From Pseudotabrizicola sp. (GTDB taxonomy: Bacteria > Pseudomonadota > Alphaproteobacteria > Rhodobacterales > Rhodobacteraceae), in assembly GCF_030684215.1 (NCBI RefSeq), contig NZ_JAUXOV010000024.1, forward strand, positions 1 to 64,000: a DNA stretch of 64,000 nt, given 5' to 3'. A model generated the notes under the pieces. That model was given only the letters and a program-made list of their open reading frames with translations, was not told the origin of the DNA and did not search any database. Shown here in pieces: positions 52,114-59,944 of this stretch (the stretch's first letter is position 1; each line of letters opens with the position of its first letter). The translations under genes and the position numbers were made by a program.

Positions 52114-52791
52114 TAACAGCCGCGCCTGCCATAAAAACGCAGGCCTCTCTTGCCCGCCAACCCAGACATGGGCCTGCACCCCGGCGCGCGGTCGCAGCAG
52201 CGCCGGGCTTTGCGCCACAGCCTCTGCATCATCAAGCCGCAGCGTGGCATTCATTTCGGTCGCCATCAGCGGGCGCAGATCGGCAATCGGAGAGATCGGC
52301 ACGACCCGTGCCACCTTTGGCCCGCCCCGGCTTTGCACATCTTCACAAGCCATCCGCGCCGCCAGATGCCCGCCCGCCGAATGCCCCGCAACCACCACCG
52401 GGCCCGGCACCAGATCCGCCGCCGCACGCACCGCCGCCGCAACCTCGTCCGTCATCGCAGAAATACGCGCCTCGGGTGCCAGCGTATAGGACGGCACCGC
52501 ACAGGCCCAGCCCCGTGCTACCGCCCCCGCCGCCAGATGCGACCAATCCTCGCGGTCAAAGGCCATCCAATACCCACCATGCACAAACACCATCAGCCCA
52601 CGCGGCGCACCTTCAGGCGCAAACAGATCAAACCGCCGCCGTGCGCCGGGCCCATAGCCCAACCCCAACTGCGCCCGCGCCCGCCCTCGATACGCCGCGG
52701 CCTCTGCCCGCCACCTCGGCACAAACCCGTCAGCGCCCGGAATGAATGCCCCATTGGCATAGACCCGGTCCGCCTCGCTTGCAAAATCCAT
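51997..52791 (-). CDS. Alpha/beta hydrolase (BD-FAE/kynurenine formamidase-like)
   Basis: The 264-residue protein has the oxyanion motif VFVHGGYW, nucleophile elbow GHSAGGH and C-terminal catalytic His in AGRHHFDVMDGL. The form is that of small esterases and arylformamidases. The substrate is not determined by context; the gene diverges from gabD. Confidence 0.85.
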   Translation of the reverse strand: MDFASEADRVYANGAFIPGADGFVPRWRAEAAAYRGRARAQLGLGYGPGARRRFDLFAPEGAPRGLMVFVHGGYWMAFDREDWSHLAAGAVARGWACAVPSYTLAPEARISAMTDEVAAAVRAAADLVPGPVVVAGHSAGGHLAARMACEDVQSRGGPKVARVVPISPIADLRPLMATEMNATLRLDDAEAVAQSPALLRPRAGVQAHVWVGGQERPAFLWQARLLSEEWNCPWTVDAGRHHFDVMDGLTDPGSPLMDACLGGL

Positions 52792-52805
52792 CCAACCCGC
52801 CCCAA

Positions 52806-52815
52806 TTTGATCAAA
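52806..52815. promoter_or_regulatory. Palindrome TTTGATCAAA between hydrolase and gabD
   Basis: A perfect ten-base palindrome lies 15 bases upstream of the hydrolase start and 94 bases before gabD. It overlaps a TTGATC that could be a -35 box for gabD. It may be an operator, but a palindrome this short can arise by chance. Confidence 0.25.
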
Positions 52816-52908
52816 AAACTGGCACTATCCTACCCTGTCCCCCTCTCAGAACTGGACAGCCCGCCCGACCCATGATTTGCATGTGTGAAACCGAAATGGG
52901 AGACCCCA

Positions 52909-54387
52909 ATGCTCGATTCCGTGACCGATCTGGCGTCGCTGTTGAAAGACCCGACACTGCTTGCCACACGCGCCTATGTTGCCGGTGAATGGATCGACGC
53001 CGATGATGGCGCGACCTTTGCCGTGGTGAACCCGGCGCGCGGCGATGAAATCGCCCGCGTGCCCAACCTTGGCCGGGCTGAAACTGCCCGCGCTATTGCC
53101 GCCGCCAACCTCGCTATGAAAGACTGGGCCGCCCGCACCGGCAAGGAACGTGCGCAGGTCATGCGCAAATGGTTCGATCTGATGATGGCCAATCAGGACG
53201 ACCTTGGCACCATCCTCACCGCTGAGATGGGCAAGCCGCTGGCCGAAGCCAAGGGAGAGATCGCGTATGGCGCATCCTTCATCGAATGGTTCGGCGAAGA
53301 GGCAAAGCGCGTCTACGGCGAAACCGTCCCCGGCCACCAGCGCGACAAACGGATCACGGTCCTGAAGCAACCCATCGGCGTGGTGGGGTCAATCACACCC
53401 TGGAACTTCCCCAACGCGATGATCACCCGCAAGGCAGGCCCGGCATTGGCCGCAGGTTGCGGCTTCGTCGCCCGCCCGGCGGCTGAAACTCCGCTGTCAG
53501 CCCTCGCCATGGCGGTGCTTGGCGAACGCGCGGGCCTGCCCAAGGGCATCCTCGCGGTCATTACGTCAACGAAATCCTCCGATATCGGCAAAGAGTTCTG
53601 CGAAAACCCTCTGGTGCGCAAACTCACCTTCACTGGATCGACCGGAGTGGGCCGGATCCTGCTGCGCCAGGCGGCGGAACAGGTAATGAAATGCTCGATG
53701 GAACTGGGCGGCAATGCCCCATTCATCGTCTTCGACGACGCCGACCTTGATGCCGCCGTCGCAGGCGCCATGATGTCTAAATTCCGCAACAACGGCCAGA
53801 CCTGCGTCTGCGCCAACCGCATCTATGTGCAAACCGGGGTCTATGACGCCTTCGCCGAAAAACTACAGGTCGCCGTCGCAAAAACCCGCGTCGGCGACGG
53901 GTTGTCCGATGATGTGCAGTTTGGCCCACTGATCAACGCCGCCGCCGTTGACAAGGTGGCAGAACACATCGCCGATGCCACCGCCAAAGGCGCAAAGATC
54001 GAAACCGGCGGCAAACGCCACGCGCTTGGCGGCAACTTCTTCGAGCCGACCATCCTCACCGGCGTCACCGATGACATGATGGTCACCAATGAGGAAACCT
54101 TCGGCCCCCTCGCCCCTTTGTTCAAATTCGACACTGAAGAAGAAGTCGTCGCGAAAGCCAACGACACCATCTTCGGCCTTGCCAGCTATTTCTACAGCCG
54201 CGAAATCGGCCGCATCACGCGTGTGCAAGAGGCGCTGGAATATGGCATCGTCGGCGTGAACACCGGCATCATCTCAACCGAGGTCGCGCCCTTTGGCGGC
54301 GTCAAGCAATCGGGCCTGGGCCGTGAAGGCAGCCACCACGGCATGGATGATTACATGGAACTGAAATACGTCTGCCTGTCGATCTAA
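52909..54387 (+). CDS. gabD: NAD(P)-dependent succinate-semialdehyde dehydrogenase
   Basis: The 492-residue aldehyde dehydrogenase has PWNFPNAMITRK, FTGSTGVGRILL, ELGGNAPFIVFDDAD, catalytic Cys in NNGQTCVCANR and the class signature KQSGLGREGSHHGMDDYMELKY. These fit the GabD class, which oxidises succinate semialdehyde to succinate. ATG 52909 with GGGAG is preferred over GTG 52885. It diverges from the hydrolase gene. Confidence 0.9.
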   Translation: MLDSVTDLASLLKDPTLLATRAYVAGEWIDADDGATFAVVNPARGDEIARVPNLGRAETARAIAAANLAMKDWAARTGKERAQVMRKWFDLMMANQDDLGTILTAEMGKPLAEAKGEIAYGASFIEWFGEEAKRVYGETVPGHQRDKRITVLKQPIGVVGSITPWNFPNAMITRKAGPALAAGCGFVARPAAETPLSALAMAVLGERAGLPKGILAVITSTKSSDIGKEFCENPLVRKLTFTGSTGVGRILLRQAAEQVMKCSMELGGNAPFIVFDDADLDAAVAGAMMSKFRNNGQTCVCANRIYVQTGVYDAFAEKLQVAVAKTRVGDGLSDDVQFGPLINAAAVDKVAEHIADATAKGAKIETGGKRHALGGNFFEPTILTGVTDDMMVTNEETFGPLAPLFKFDTEEEVVAKANDTIFGLASYFYSREIGRITRVQEALEYGIVGVNTGIISTEVAPFGGVKQSGLGREGSHHGMDDYMELKYVCLSI

Positions 54388-54409
54388 GGTCAGTCACACA
54401 AAATAAGCT

Positions 54410-54430
54410 TGGGCCATTCATCTTGGCCCA
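54410..54430. repeat. Variant copy of dispersed palindromic repeat after gabD
   Basis: TGGGCCA (54410-54416) and TGGCCCA (54424-54430) form a hairpin whose inner part TTCATCTTGG matches the arm of the 31081 copy. The minus strand then continues into GAGTATGTGGGCCAAGATGAA-like text up to 54436, completing one arm. A strong hairpin follows at 54448-54470. Confidence 0.55.
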
Positions 54431-54447
54431 CATACTCGCAGGGGGTT

Positions 54448-54470
54448 CAAGGGGGCGGCACGCCCCCTTG
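54448..54470. terminator. Strong GC hairpin between gabD and the YgiB-like gene
   Basis: CAAGGGGGCG pairs perfectly with CGCCCCCTTG around GCA; CCTTTGTCTT follows on the plus strand. It lies between two convergent genes and probably terminates gabD, and possibly the opposite unit too. Confidence 0.6.
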
Positions 54471-54489
54471 CCTTTGTCTTCGAACGCCC

Positions 54490-55062
54490 TCAGCTGCCCA
54501 CCGATCGCGACGCCGCCGATCCACCGAACCCACCCCGGCTGGCAACAGCCGCCCGGCTCATCGGTGGCTGGCCCGCTGTGGTCGGCCCCTTGGCAAAGGC
54601 CGTCGACCCCATCTTGCCGGTTGAATTCAGGCGCGACAGTTGCGTGCCGCCCGTCGGTGTGGCAAAGCCGCCGCCCGCCTTTGACACCACCGGCTGCGCC
54701 ATGGCGCGCCCGCCGCCCAGCGCCTGCCCGATCAGATAGCCCGCCAGCAGCGGCATGAAGATACTGCCACCGCCGCTGTTCCCCGCCACGGCATCGCCGC
54801 CACAGGCCCCGGCCCCGTGTTCTTCTTCGCACAGCTCCCGGCTTTCATAGCGCGGCGCTGTTTCAGCATGCACTGCCTGCGCCTCGGCAAAAGTCGCGGC
54901 GCAATCTTCGCGGGTGAACCAGCCGCCTTGCGCGGCTGCGGCGACACAAGACTGCTCATCGGGAAAGGCCGCGGCTTCGGTCTGTTCCTCTTGCTGGCAG
55001 GCCGCAAGCCCGAATGCCGCCGCCCCCAGAATACCCAGTGATACCGCGCGTGATCTTTTCAT
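54490..55062 (-). CDS. DUF1190 (YgiB-like) lipoprotein
   Basis: The 190-residue protein has a lipoprotein signal with lipobox GLAAC (Cys22). It then has conserved Cys-containing segments (DEQSCVAAAAQGGWFTREDC; ELCEEEHGAGACGG) and a Gly/Ser-rich C-terminus with RGGFGGSAASRS. This matches YgiB/YjfM (DUF1190). ATG 55062 with AAGGGTG is preferred to GTG 55071. It follows the YgiC-like gene, the same pairing as ygiB-ygiC in E. coli. Confidence 0.85.
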   Translation of the reverse strand: MKRSRAVSLGILGAAAFGLAACQQEEQTEAAAFPDEQSCVAAAAQGGWFTREDCAATFAEAQAVHAETAPRYESRELCEEEHGAGACGGDAVAGNSGGGSIFMPLLAGYLIGQALGGGRAMAQPVVSKAGGGFATPTGGTQLSRLNSTGKMGSTAFAKGPTTAGQPPMSRAAVASRGGFGGSAASRSVGS

Positions 55063-55067
55063 GGCTT

Positions 55068-56249
55068 TCACCCTTCAATAAAATGCGGTTTGAACCGCGA
55101 CAGGTCTTGCGTAATAAGCGCACGGTCTTCGCGCACGCCCATGCCCACGCAGGTCTCGCCCACCACCCAGGCCCCGATCACCGGCCGCATGCCGCCCATT
55201 ACCGGCAAGGGAGAATAGCCCTGCACGATCATCGGATGCCGGTCATACTCGCGGTTTTCCGCCCGTTCCAGCACGCGGCCCTGCGCGGTGATTGTCACCG
55301 ACGCCCCTTCACGCGAAAAGATAGGCTTGGTCACATGGCCGGCCAGCATCAGATGGGCTGCATCGGCCAAGCCCTTGGTGTCATCGGCAAAAAATGATGG
55401 CAACAGGTTCGGGTGCCCCGGAAACATCTGCCACAGCACCGGCAGGATCGCCTTGTTCGACAAAAGCGCTTTCCACGGCGGCTCAATGAACCGGCACTGC
55501 GCGCCCACCAGATGCGCGGAAAACTCATCCGCAAACAGGTCTTCCCAAGGGTACAGCTTGAACAGCGTGCCGATCACCCGGTCATCAGCATCGGTGAATT
55601 GACCCTCCTCACTGATCCCGATCTTCTCCAGATCGGTATAATGCGCGCCCATCCCCGCCTCACGCGCAGCCCAGGCCATGGTTTCCACCGTGGCATAATC
55701 CTCAGGCGCGCCCGCCATTGCGGCGAAATGCAGATCGGTATTGGCAGGAAAAATCTCGGCAAAGCGCTCGACCAGCGCTTCGTGCAGGCGGTTGAACTGG
55801 TCTGATCCTTCGGGAAGCACCCGAGCGGCCAGCTGATCCTCATACCACAGCCATTGAAAGCTGGCGGACTCGTACAAAGAGGTTGGCGTATCGGCATTGT
55901 ATTCCAGCAGCTTTGCCGGACCTTTGCCATCATAGGCCAGATCAAACCGGCCATAAACCTCCGGCTCCCCCGCCTCCCAGCTGTCGCGGATAAACTCCCA
56001 CCGCAGGCGCGGCAGGCCCATCCGTTCCATAAGCGCCTCATCGGCCAGCACGGTGCCCACCGCCTCACGGCACATGGCATGCAATTCGGTGCAGGGATCT
56101 TCGATCCGCCCCTCCACCTCCTCCAGCGTAAAGCTGTAGGCCGAGGTCTCGTCCCAATAGGGCTCGCCATGCATATCGGCAAAGGTAAAGCCAAGCTCTG
56201 CCGCCTTCGCGCGCCATTCTTGGCGTTCGGGCAAGGTGATACGGTCCAA
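55068..56249 (-). CDS. YgiC/YjfC-type glutathionylspermidine-synthase-like ligase
   Basis: The 393-residue ATP-grasp protein corresponds to the synthetase half of glutathionylspermidine synthase; it lacks the amidase domain. Features include LEYNADTPTSLYESASFQW, LWQMFPGHPNLLPSFF, VTKPIFSREGASV and GAWVVGETCVGMGVRED. The E. coli relatives YgiC and YjfC have unclear substrates. The start is TTG 56249, preceded by GGAGAG at good spacing; no ATG fits. It is coupled to the YgiB-like gene. Confidence 0.88.
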   Translation of the reverse strand: MDRITLPERQEWRAKAAELGFTFADMHGEPYWDETSAYSFTLEEVEGRIEDPCTELHAMCREAVGTVLADEALMERMGLPRLRWEFIRDSWEAGEPEVYGRFDLAYDGKGPAKLLEYNADTPTSLYESASFQWLWYEDQLAARVLPEGSDQFNRLHEALVERFAEIFPANTDLHFAAMAGAPEDYATVETMAWAAREAGMGAHYTDLEKIGISEEGQFTDADDRVIGTLFKLYPWEDLFADEFSAHLVGAQCRFIEPPWKALLSNKAILPVLWQMFPGHPNLLPSFFADDTKGLADAAHLMLAGHVTKPIFSREGASVTITAQGRVLERAENREYDRHPMIVQGYSPLPVMGGMRPVIGAWVVGETCVGMGVREDRALITQDLSRFKPHFIEG

Positions 56250-56306
56250 ATTTCTCTCCTGTGGCAGCCCTTGATATGGCGGCGGCCTTGTCTCGATGCA
56301 ACCGTG

Positions 56307-56543
56307 TCAGAATGTCCGGAAGGTCATCGTGGTCAGCGTGCGGCTGATGCCGGGAATGTCAAACAGCGCGGTGTTCAGGAACTGGCCCACGTCTTGCTCA
56401 TCGGGAACATACACCTTGGCCATCAGGTCATATTCACCGCTGGTCGAATACATCTCTGACACCACCTCGCGGTCCCAGATGGCATCGGCCACCTCATAGG
56501 TCTTGCCGGGAATACAACGGAACTGAACGAATACGCAGCGCAT
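56307..56543 (-). CDS. Stand-alone Lrp/AsnC ligand-binding domain protein
   Basis: The 78-residue protein is a single RAM domain (VFVQFRCIPGKTYEVADAIWD ... SGEYDLMAKVYVPD ... GISRTLTTMTF) without the DNA-binding helix-turn-helix. Such SAM proteins bind amino acids or similar ligands and may assemble with Lrp-type regulators. The gene is separate from its neighbours by about 50 bases on each side. Confidence 0.88.
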   Translation of the reverse strand: MRCVFVQFRCIPGKTYEVADAIWDREVVSEMYSTSGEYDLMAKVYVPDEQDVGQFLNTALFDIPGISRTLTTMTFRTF

Positions 56544-56588
56544 GGGGGCCTCCTGTCTTGGCGATAACCTAACGCGCGGTGAAAAGGG

Positions 56589-58145
56589 CTACAACTCGCT
56601 TTGCGCAGTCAGGGTCAGTGGCACGCTTGCAGGCTTCAGATCATCCACCACAAGCGGCCCCAAAGGCCGCGCCAGCCGCGCCCGCACCACCCAGAACAGT
56701 CGCTTTTCCGCCCGCGTGATCGCCACATAGGCCAACCGCTTCCACAGCGGCAACCCCGCCTCGGACCGCCCGGCCTGTGCTGCGGCAAACAGATCGGGCG
56801 CAAAAACCTGCACATTTTCCCACTGGCTGCCTTGGGCTTTGTGAATCGTCACCGCCGCACCATGCAGGAACGCCGCCCCCATGGTCGCCGCTGACGCGAT
56901 GAACGGCTCATCCTCATCGGGGCGCTCAATTTTGATGATGCTGGCGGCAGACACCTGCGGGTCTTCGGCGCCCACCACATGGATCTTGGCAAAACCGGGC
57001 CGGTTGCCGGGGCCAAGGTAGATCACCTGCGCGCCCTTGATCAGGCCGCGCGCCTCTAGGTCAATGCGCTTTTTGCGGTGCTTCAGCGGCAATTCAATAC
57101 CATCGCAAATCAACGGCTCACCGGGCAACAGCGCATCATCCGGCGCCCCATGCGCTGCCCGGAACGCGGTGATCAGCCGGATGCGCGTGGCATTGCGCCA
57201 CACCAGCGCGGGTGAGCGCGCCATCATGTCGGCATCCACCCGCTCGGCCCAAACCACACGCTCATCACGCTTGGAGGCATCCTCGACCATCCGCTCGAAC
57301 TGATCAAACCCGATGGTCGGATCAGCCAAGGCATGCGCCAGATCCAGAATAGGGTTGTCCTGCGCCTGCCGGTGAATGCGGCTGAGCATCAGTTTTTTAC
57401 TGTCACCCAACCGTTCAAACACCATGCTGCCCGACTGCCCCACCGGGGCCAGCTGCGCCGGGTCGCCAAACAGCACCAGCGTCGGAAAAATATCGCGCAG
57501 GTCGTCAAACTGGCGTTCATCGAGCATCGAGGATTCGTCGATAAACCCCACGTCCAGCGGTTCTTCGCGCCGCTTCCAGCCCTTGATAAAATCAGACCCC
57601 CGCAAGCCTGCCGCCGCCAAAGCCCCCGGAATCGAGGCAATTTGCTGGTAAAATGCAAACGCCCGGTCCAGTGCCAGATCAGGCATATCCTCAATCACCG
57701 GGCGGTCACCCACCCCGGTCAGCCATTCGGCAATCTTCTCATACTGAGGGTCATACAACGGGGTGTAGAGAATGCGGTGAATGGTGGTCGCCGGAACCCC
57801 GCGCATCCGCAACACAGACGCCGCCTTGTTCGTCGGGGCCAGCACGGCCAGAGTGCGCCTCTCCTTGCGCCGCTTGCCCTCGTAGTCGCCCGACACCACC
57901 TCGACGCCCGCGTCAATCATCGCGCGGGTCAGTTGTGCCAGCAGCATGGTTTTGCCCGACCCGGCCTTGCCCATCACCGCCAGAACGGTCGACTTGCCTT
58001 CACCCGGCGGGGTCAGACCGCCGTGGGCCAGATCAATGCCTGCCGCCAACAGGTCAGCGGCCACCCGGTCATGCGCCTCGGCCTGATCGTCAGAAAGGGT
58101 CAAAAGGGCCGGGGCGCGTGCGGTCATGCTCATGGCCGCGACCAT
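56589..58145 (-). CDS. RecD-like superfamily 1 ATP-dependent DNA helicase
   Basis: The 518-residue helicase has Walker A GKAGSGKT (59-66), APTNKAAS (motif Ia), Walker B DVGFIDESSMLDE, motif III LVLFGDPAQLAPVG, and C-terminal AVTIHKAQGSQWENVQVFA and LAYVAITRAEKRLFWV. This is the RecD/TraA type, short and without the RecBCD partners. It may act in repair or replication restart. Starts at 58145, 58133 or 58127 cannot be distinguished; none has a clear ribosome-binding site. Confidence 0.88.
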   Translation of the reverse strand: MVAAMSMTARAPALLTLSDDQAEAHDRVAADLLAAGIDLAHGGLTPPGEGKSTVLAVMGKAGSGKTMLLAQLTRAMIDAGVEVVSGDYEGKRRKERRTLAVLAPTNKAASVLRMRGVPATTIHRILYTPLYDPQYEKIAEWLTGVGDRPVIEDMPDLALDRAFAFYQQIASIPGALAAAGLRGSDFIKGWKRREEPLDVGFIDESSMLDERQFDDLRDIFPTLVLFGDPAQLAPVGQSGSMVFERLGDSKKLMLSRIHRQAQDNPILDLAHALADPTIGFDQFERMVEDASKRDERVVWAERVDADMMARSPALVWRNATRIRLITAFRAAHGAPDDALLPGEPLICDGIELPLKHRKKRIDLEARGLIKGAQVIYLGPGNRPGFAKIHVVGAEDPQVSAASIIKIERPDEDEPFIASAATMGAAFLHGAAVTIHKAQGSQWENVQVFAPDLFAAAQAGRSEAGLPLWKRLAYVAITRAEKRLFWVVRARLARPLGPLVVDDLKPASVPLTLTAQSEL

Positions 58146-58188
58146 AGGGAAAAGCCCCCGCCTGCACCAGATGCAACAGACCGCCGCG

Positions 58189-58356
58189 TCAGTTCCGACG
58201 CACGGTTTCCAGCCGAAGCGAGGCCAACCCCGTCTCTAGCTCTGCGCGCGCAACGCGCAAGGCTTCTTCGGCCTGTGCCGCCGTCGCAGGCAGACCGTTT
58301 TGCACGGCATAAGACCGTAAATCTTCCAGCACATCGAAGATCCAGTCATGATGCAT
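58189..58356 (-). CDS. Small conserved alphaproteobacterial protein
   Basis: The 55-residue protein begins MHHDWIFDVLEDLRSYAVQNGL and continues as one amphipathic helix (AAQAEEALRVARAELE). I recall very similar short proteins across Alphaproteobacteria. ATG 58356 with GGATGG is preferred to ATG 58422. It follows ccr after its terminator and precedes the helicase. Function unknown. Confidence 0.65.
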   Translation of the reverse strand: MHHDWIFDVLEDLRSYAVQNGLPATAAQAEEALRVARAELETGLASLRLETVRRN

Positions 58357-58440
58357 TATACCATCCGCAAAATTCGGCCATTTCCCCAAATATATGCGCC
58401 CCAGAACACAACGCGTCACCATTGGAATTCATAAGCATTA

Positions 58441-58478
58441 AAAATGCTGCCGGAAGCGATGGCTTCCGGCAGCATTTT
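58441..58478 (-). terminator. Rho-independent terminator of ccr
   Basis: A perfect 17-bp stem (58441-58457 with 58462-58478) with a GATG loop lies 28 bases after the ccr stop codon. On the minus strand it ends in TTTTTAAT. This is the strongest intrinsic terminator in the window. Confidence 0.9.
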
Positions 58479-58506
58479 GCCGACTACGAACAGAACCTGA
58501 CCCGGA

Positions 58507-59799
58507 TCAGCCCCGGCGGCTGGCTTCCAGCGTGTCGTCAAAGGTGCGCAAGCCGGTCACCGGTGCTTGCACCAGCACCGCCATATTGCCCGGCTTATGC
58601 TGATTGCGCAGCATCTTGGTATGCGCCTTCGGGATATCTTCCCACGGGAACACCTCTGACATGCAGGGGTCCAGTCGCCGCTCTACCATCAGCTTATTGG
58701 CCGCTGACGCTTGCTTGAGATGCGCAAAGTGGCTGCCCTGCAAACGCTTTTGGTGCATCCACATATAGCGCACGTCAAAGGTGCAGTTGAACCCGGATGT
58801 GCCGGCACAGATCACCACCATGCCACCCTTTTTGCACACAAGCGAACTGACCGGGAACGTCGCCTCGCCGGGGTGTTCAAAGACCATATCCACGTTCACA
58901 CCCTTGCCGGTGATGTCCCAGATCGCCTTGCCGAACTTGCGCGCCTCTTTCAGCCAAGCGTTGTATTCGTCGGTATTAACCTTGGGCAACTGGCCCCAGC
59001 ACTTGAAATCATTGCGGTTGATCACGCCCTTGGCGCCCATCGACATCACGAATTCGCGCTTGCTCTCATCGCTGATCACGCCAATCGCATTGGCCCCCGC
59101 CGTGTTGATCAGCTGAATGGCATAAGACCCAAGCCCACCCGAGGCCCCCCAAACCAGCACATTCTGCCCCGGTTTCAGATCATGCGGCTCATGCCCGAAC
59201 AGCATCCGGTATGCGGTGGCAAGGGTCAGCGTATAGCAGGCCGACTCTTCCCATGTCAGATGCTTGGGGCGCGGCATCAACTGCTGCGCCTGCACACGGG
59301 TAAATTGCGAAAACGAGCCGTCCGGCGTCTCATAACCCCAGATCCGCTGGGTGGGTGAAAACATCGGGTCGCCGCCGTTGCATTCTTCGTCGTCACCGTC
59401 GTCCTGATTGCAGTGGATCACCACCTCATCGCCGACCTTCCAGCGCTTCACCTTGTCGCCCACCGCCCAGACGATGCCCGACGCATCCGACCCCGCGATG
59501 TGATAGGGCTGCTTGTGGCTGTCAAACGGGCTGATCGGCTGGCCCAGACCAGCCCAGACGCCGTTGTAGTTCACCCCCGCCGCCATCACCAGAACCAGCA
59601 CCTCGTTGCTGTCGACGGCCCAGGTGTCCACCACCTCTTGCAGCATCGCCACTTCCGGCTCGCCATGCCGTTCGCGCCGGATCGCCCAGGAATACATCTG
59701 TTTTGGCACATGACCCAAAGGCGGCATCTCGCCGATCTCATACAGGTCTTTCATCGGTGCCTCGTAGGCGGCGATGGCGGGTTGCGTGTCCAGAGCCAT
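58507..59799 (-). CDS. ccr: Crotonyl-CoA carboxylase/reductase
   Basis: The 430-residue enzyme reductively carboxylates crotonyl-CoA to ethylmalonyl-CoA with NADPH and CO2, the key step of the ethylmalonyl-CoA pathway for acetate and C1-derived acetyl-CoA use. It has an MDR fold with LVWGASGGLGSYAIQL as nucleotide loop, and Ccr-typical segments GYETPDGSFSQFTRVQAQQLMPRP, VFEHPGEATFPVSSLVCKKGG and MHQKRLQGSHFAH. ATG 59799 is preceded by GGAGGCCCCT. A strong terminator follows. It faces away from the acyltransferase and ecm genes. Confidence 0.97.
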   Translation of the reverse strand: MALDTQPAIAAYEAPMKDLYEIGEMPPLGHVPKQMYSWAIRRERHGEPEVAMLQEVVDTWAVDSNEVLVLVMAAGVNYNGVWAGLGQPISPFDSHKQPYHIAGSDASGIVWAVGDKVKRWKVGDEVVIHCNQDDGDDEECNGGDPMFSPTQRIWGYETPDGSFSQFTRVQAQQLMPRPKHLTWEESACYTLTLATAYRMLFGHEPHDLKPGQNVLVWGASGGLGSYAIQLINTAGANAIGVISDESKREFVMSMGAKGVINRNDFKCWGQLPKVNTDEYNAWLKEARKFGKAIWDITGKGVNVDMVFEHPGEATFPVSSLVCKKGGMVVICAGTSGFNCTFDVRYMWMHQKRLQGSHFAHLKQASAANKLMVERRLDPCMSEVFPWEDIPKAHTKMLRNQHKPGNMAVLVQAPVTGLRTFDDTLEASRRG

Positions 59800-59862
59800 A
59801 GGGGCCTCCATCCTGGGGGTCAATCAATGCCGCGCTGCAGAATCAACGCGGGGATAGGCCAA

Positions 59863-59891
59863 GAATTATGAAGCATCGCGCAATATTGCAA
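59863..59891 (-). promoter_or_regulatory. Promoter region of ccr with palindrome GCAATATTGC
   Basis: On the minus strand TTGCAA (59891-59886) and CATAAT/TAATTC (59870-59863) form a plausible -35/-10 pair. A ten-base palindrome GCAATATTGC (59880-59889) overlaps the -35. CAATATTGCGC (59888-59878) matches a motif in the ecm promoter at 10 of 11 positions. A pathway regulator probably binds here. Confidence 0.5.
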
Positions 59892-59944
59892 TAGCCTGAT
59901 GATCTTTTTTTGTAATTTTATGTCTGCTGCGTCGCAGAAAAAAT

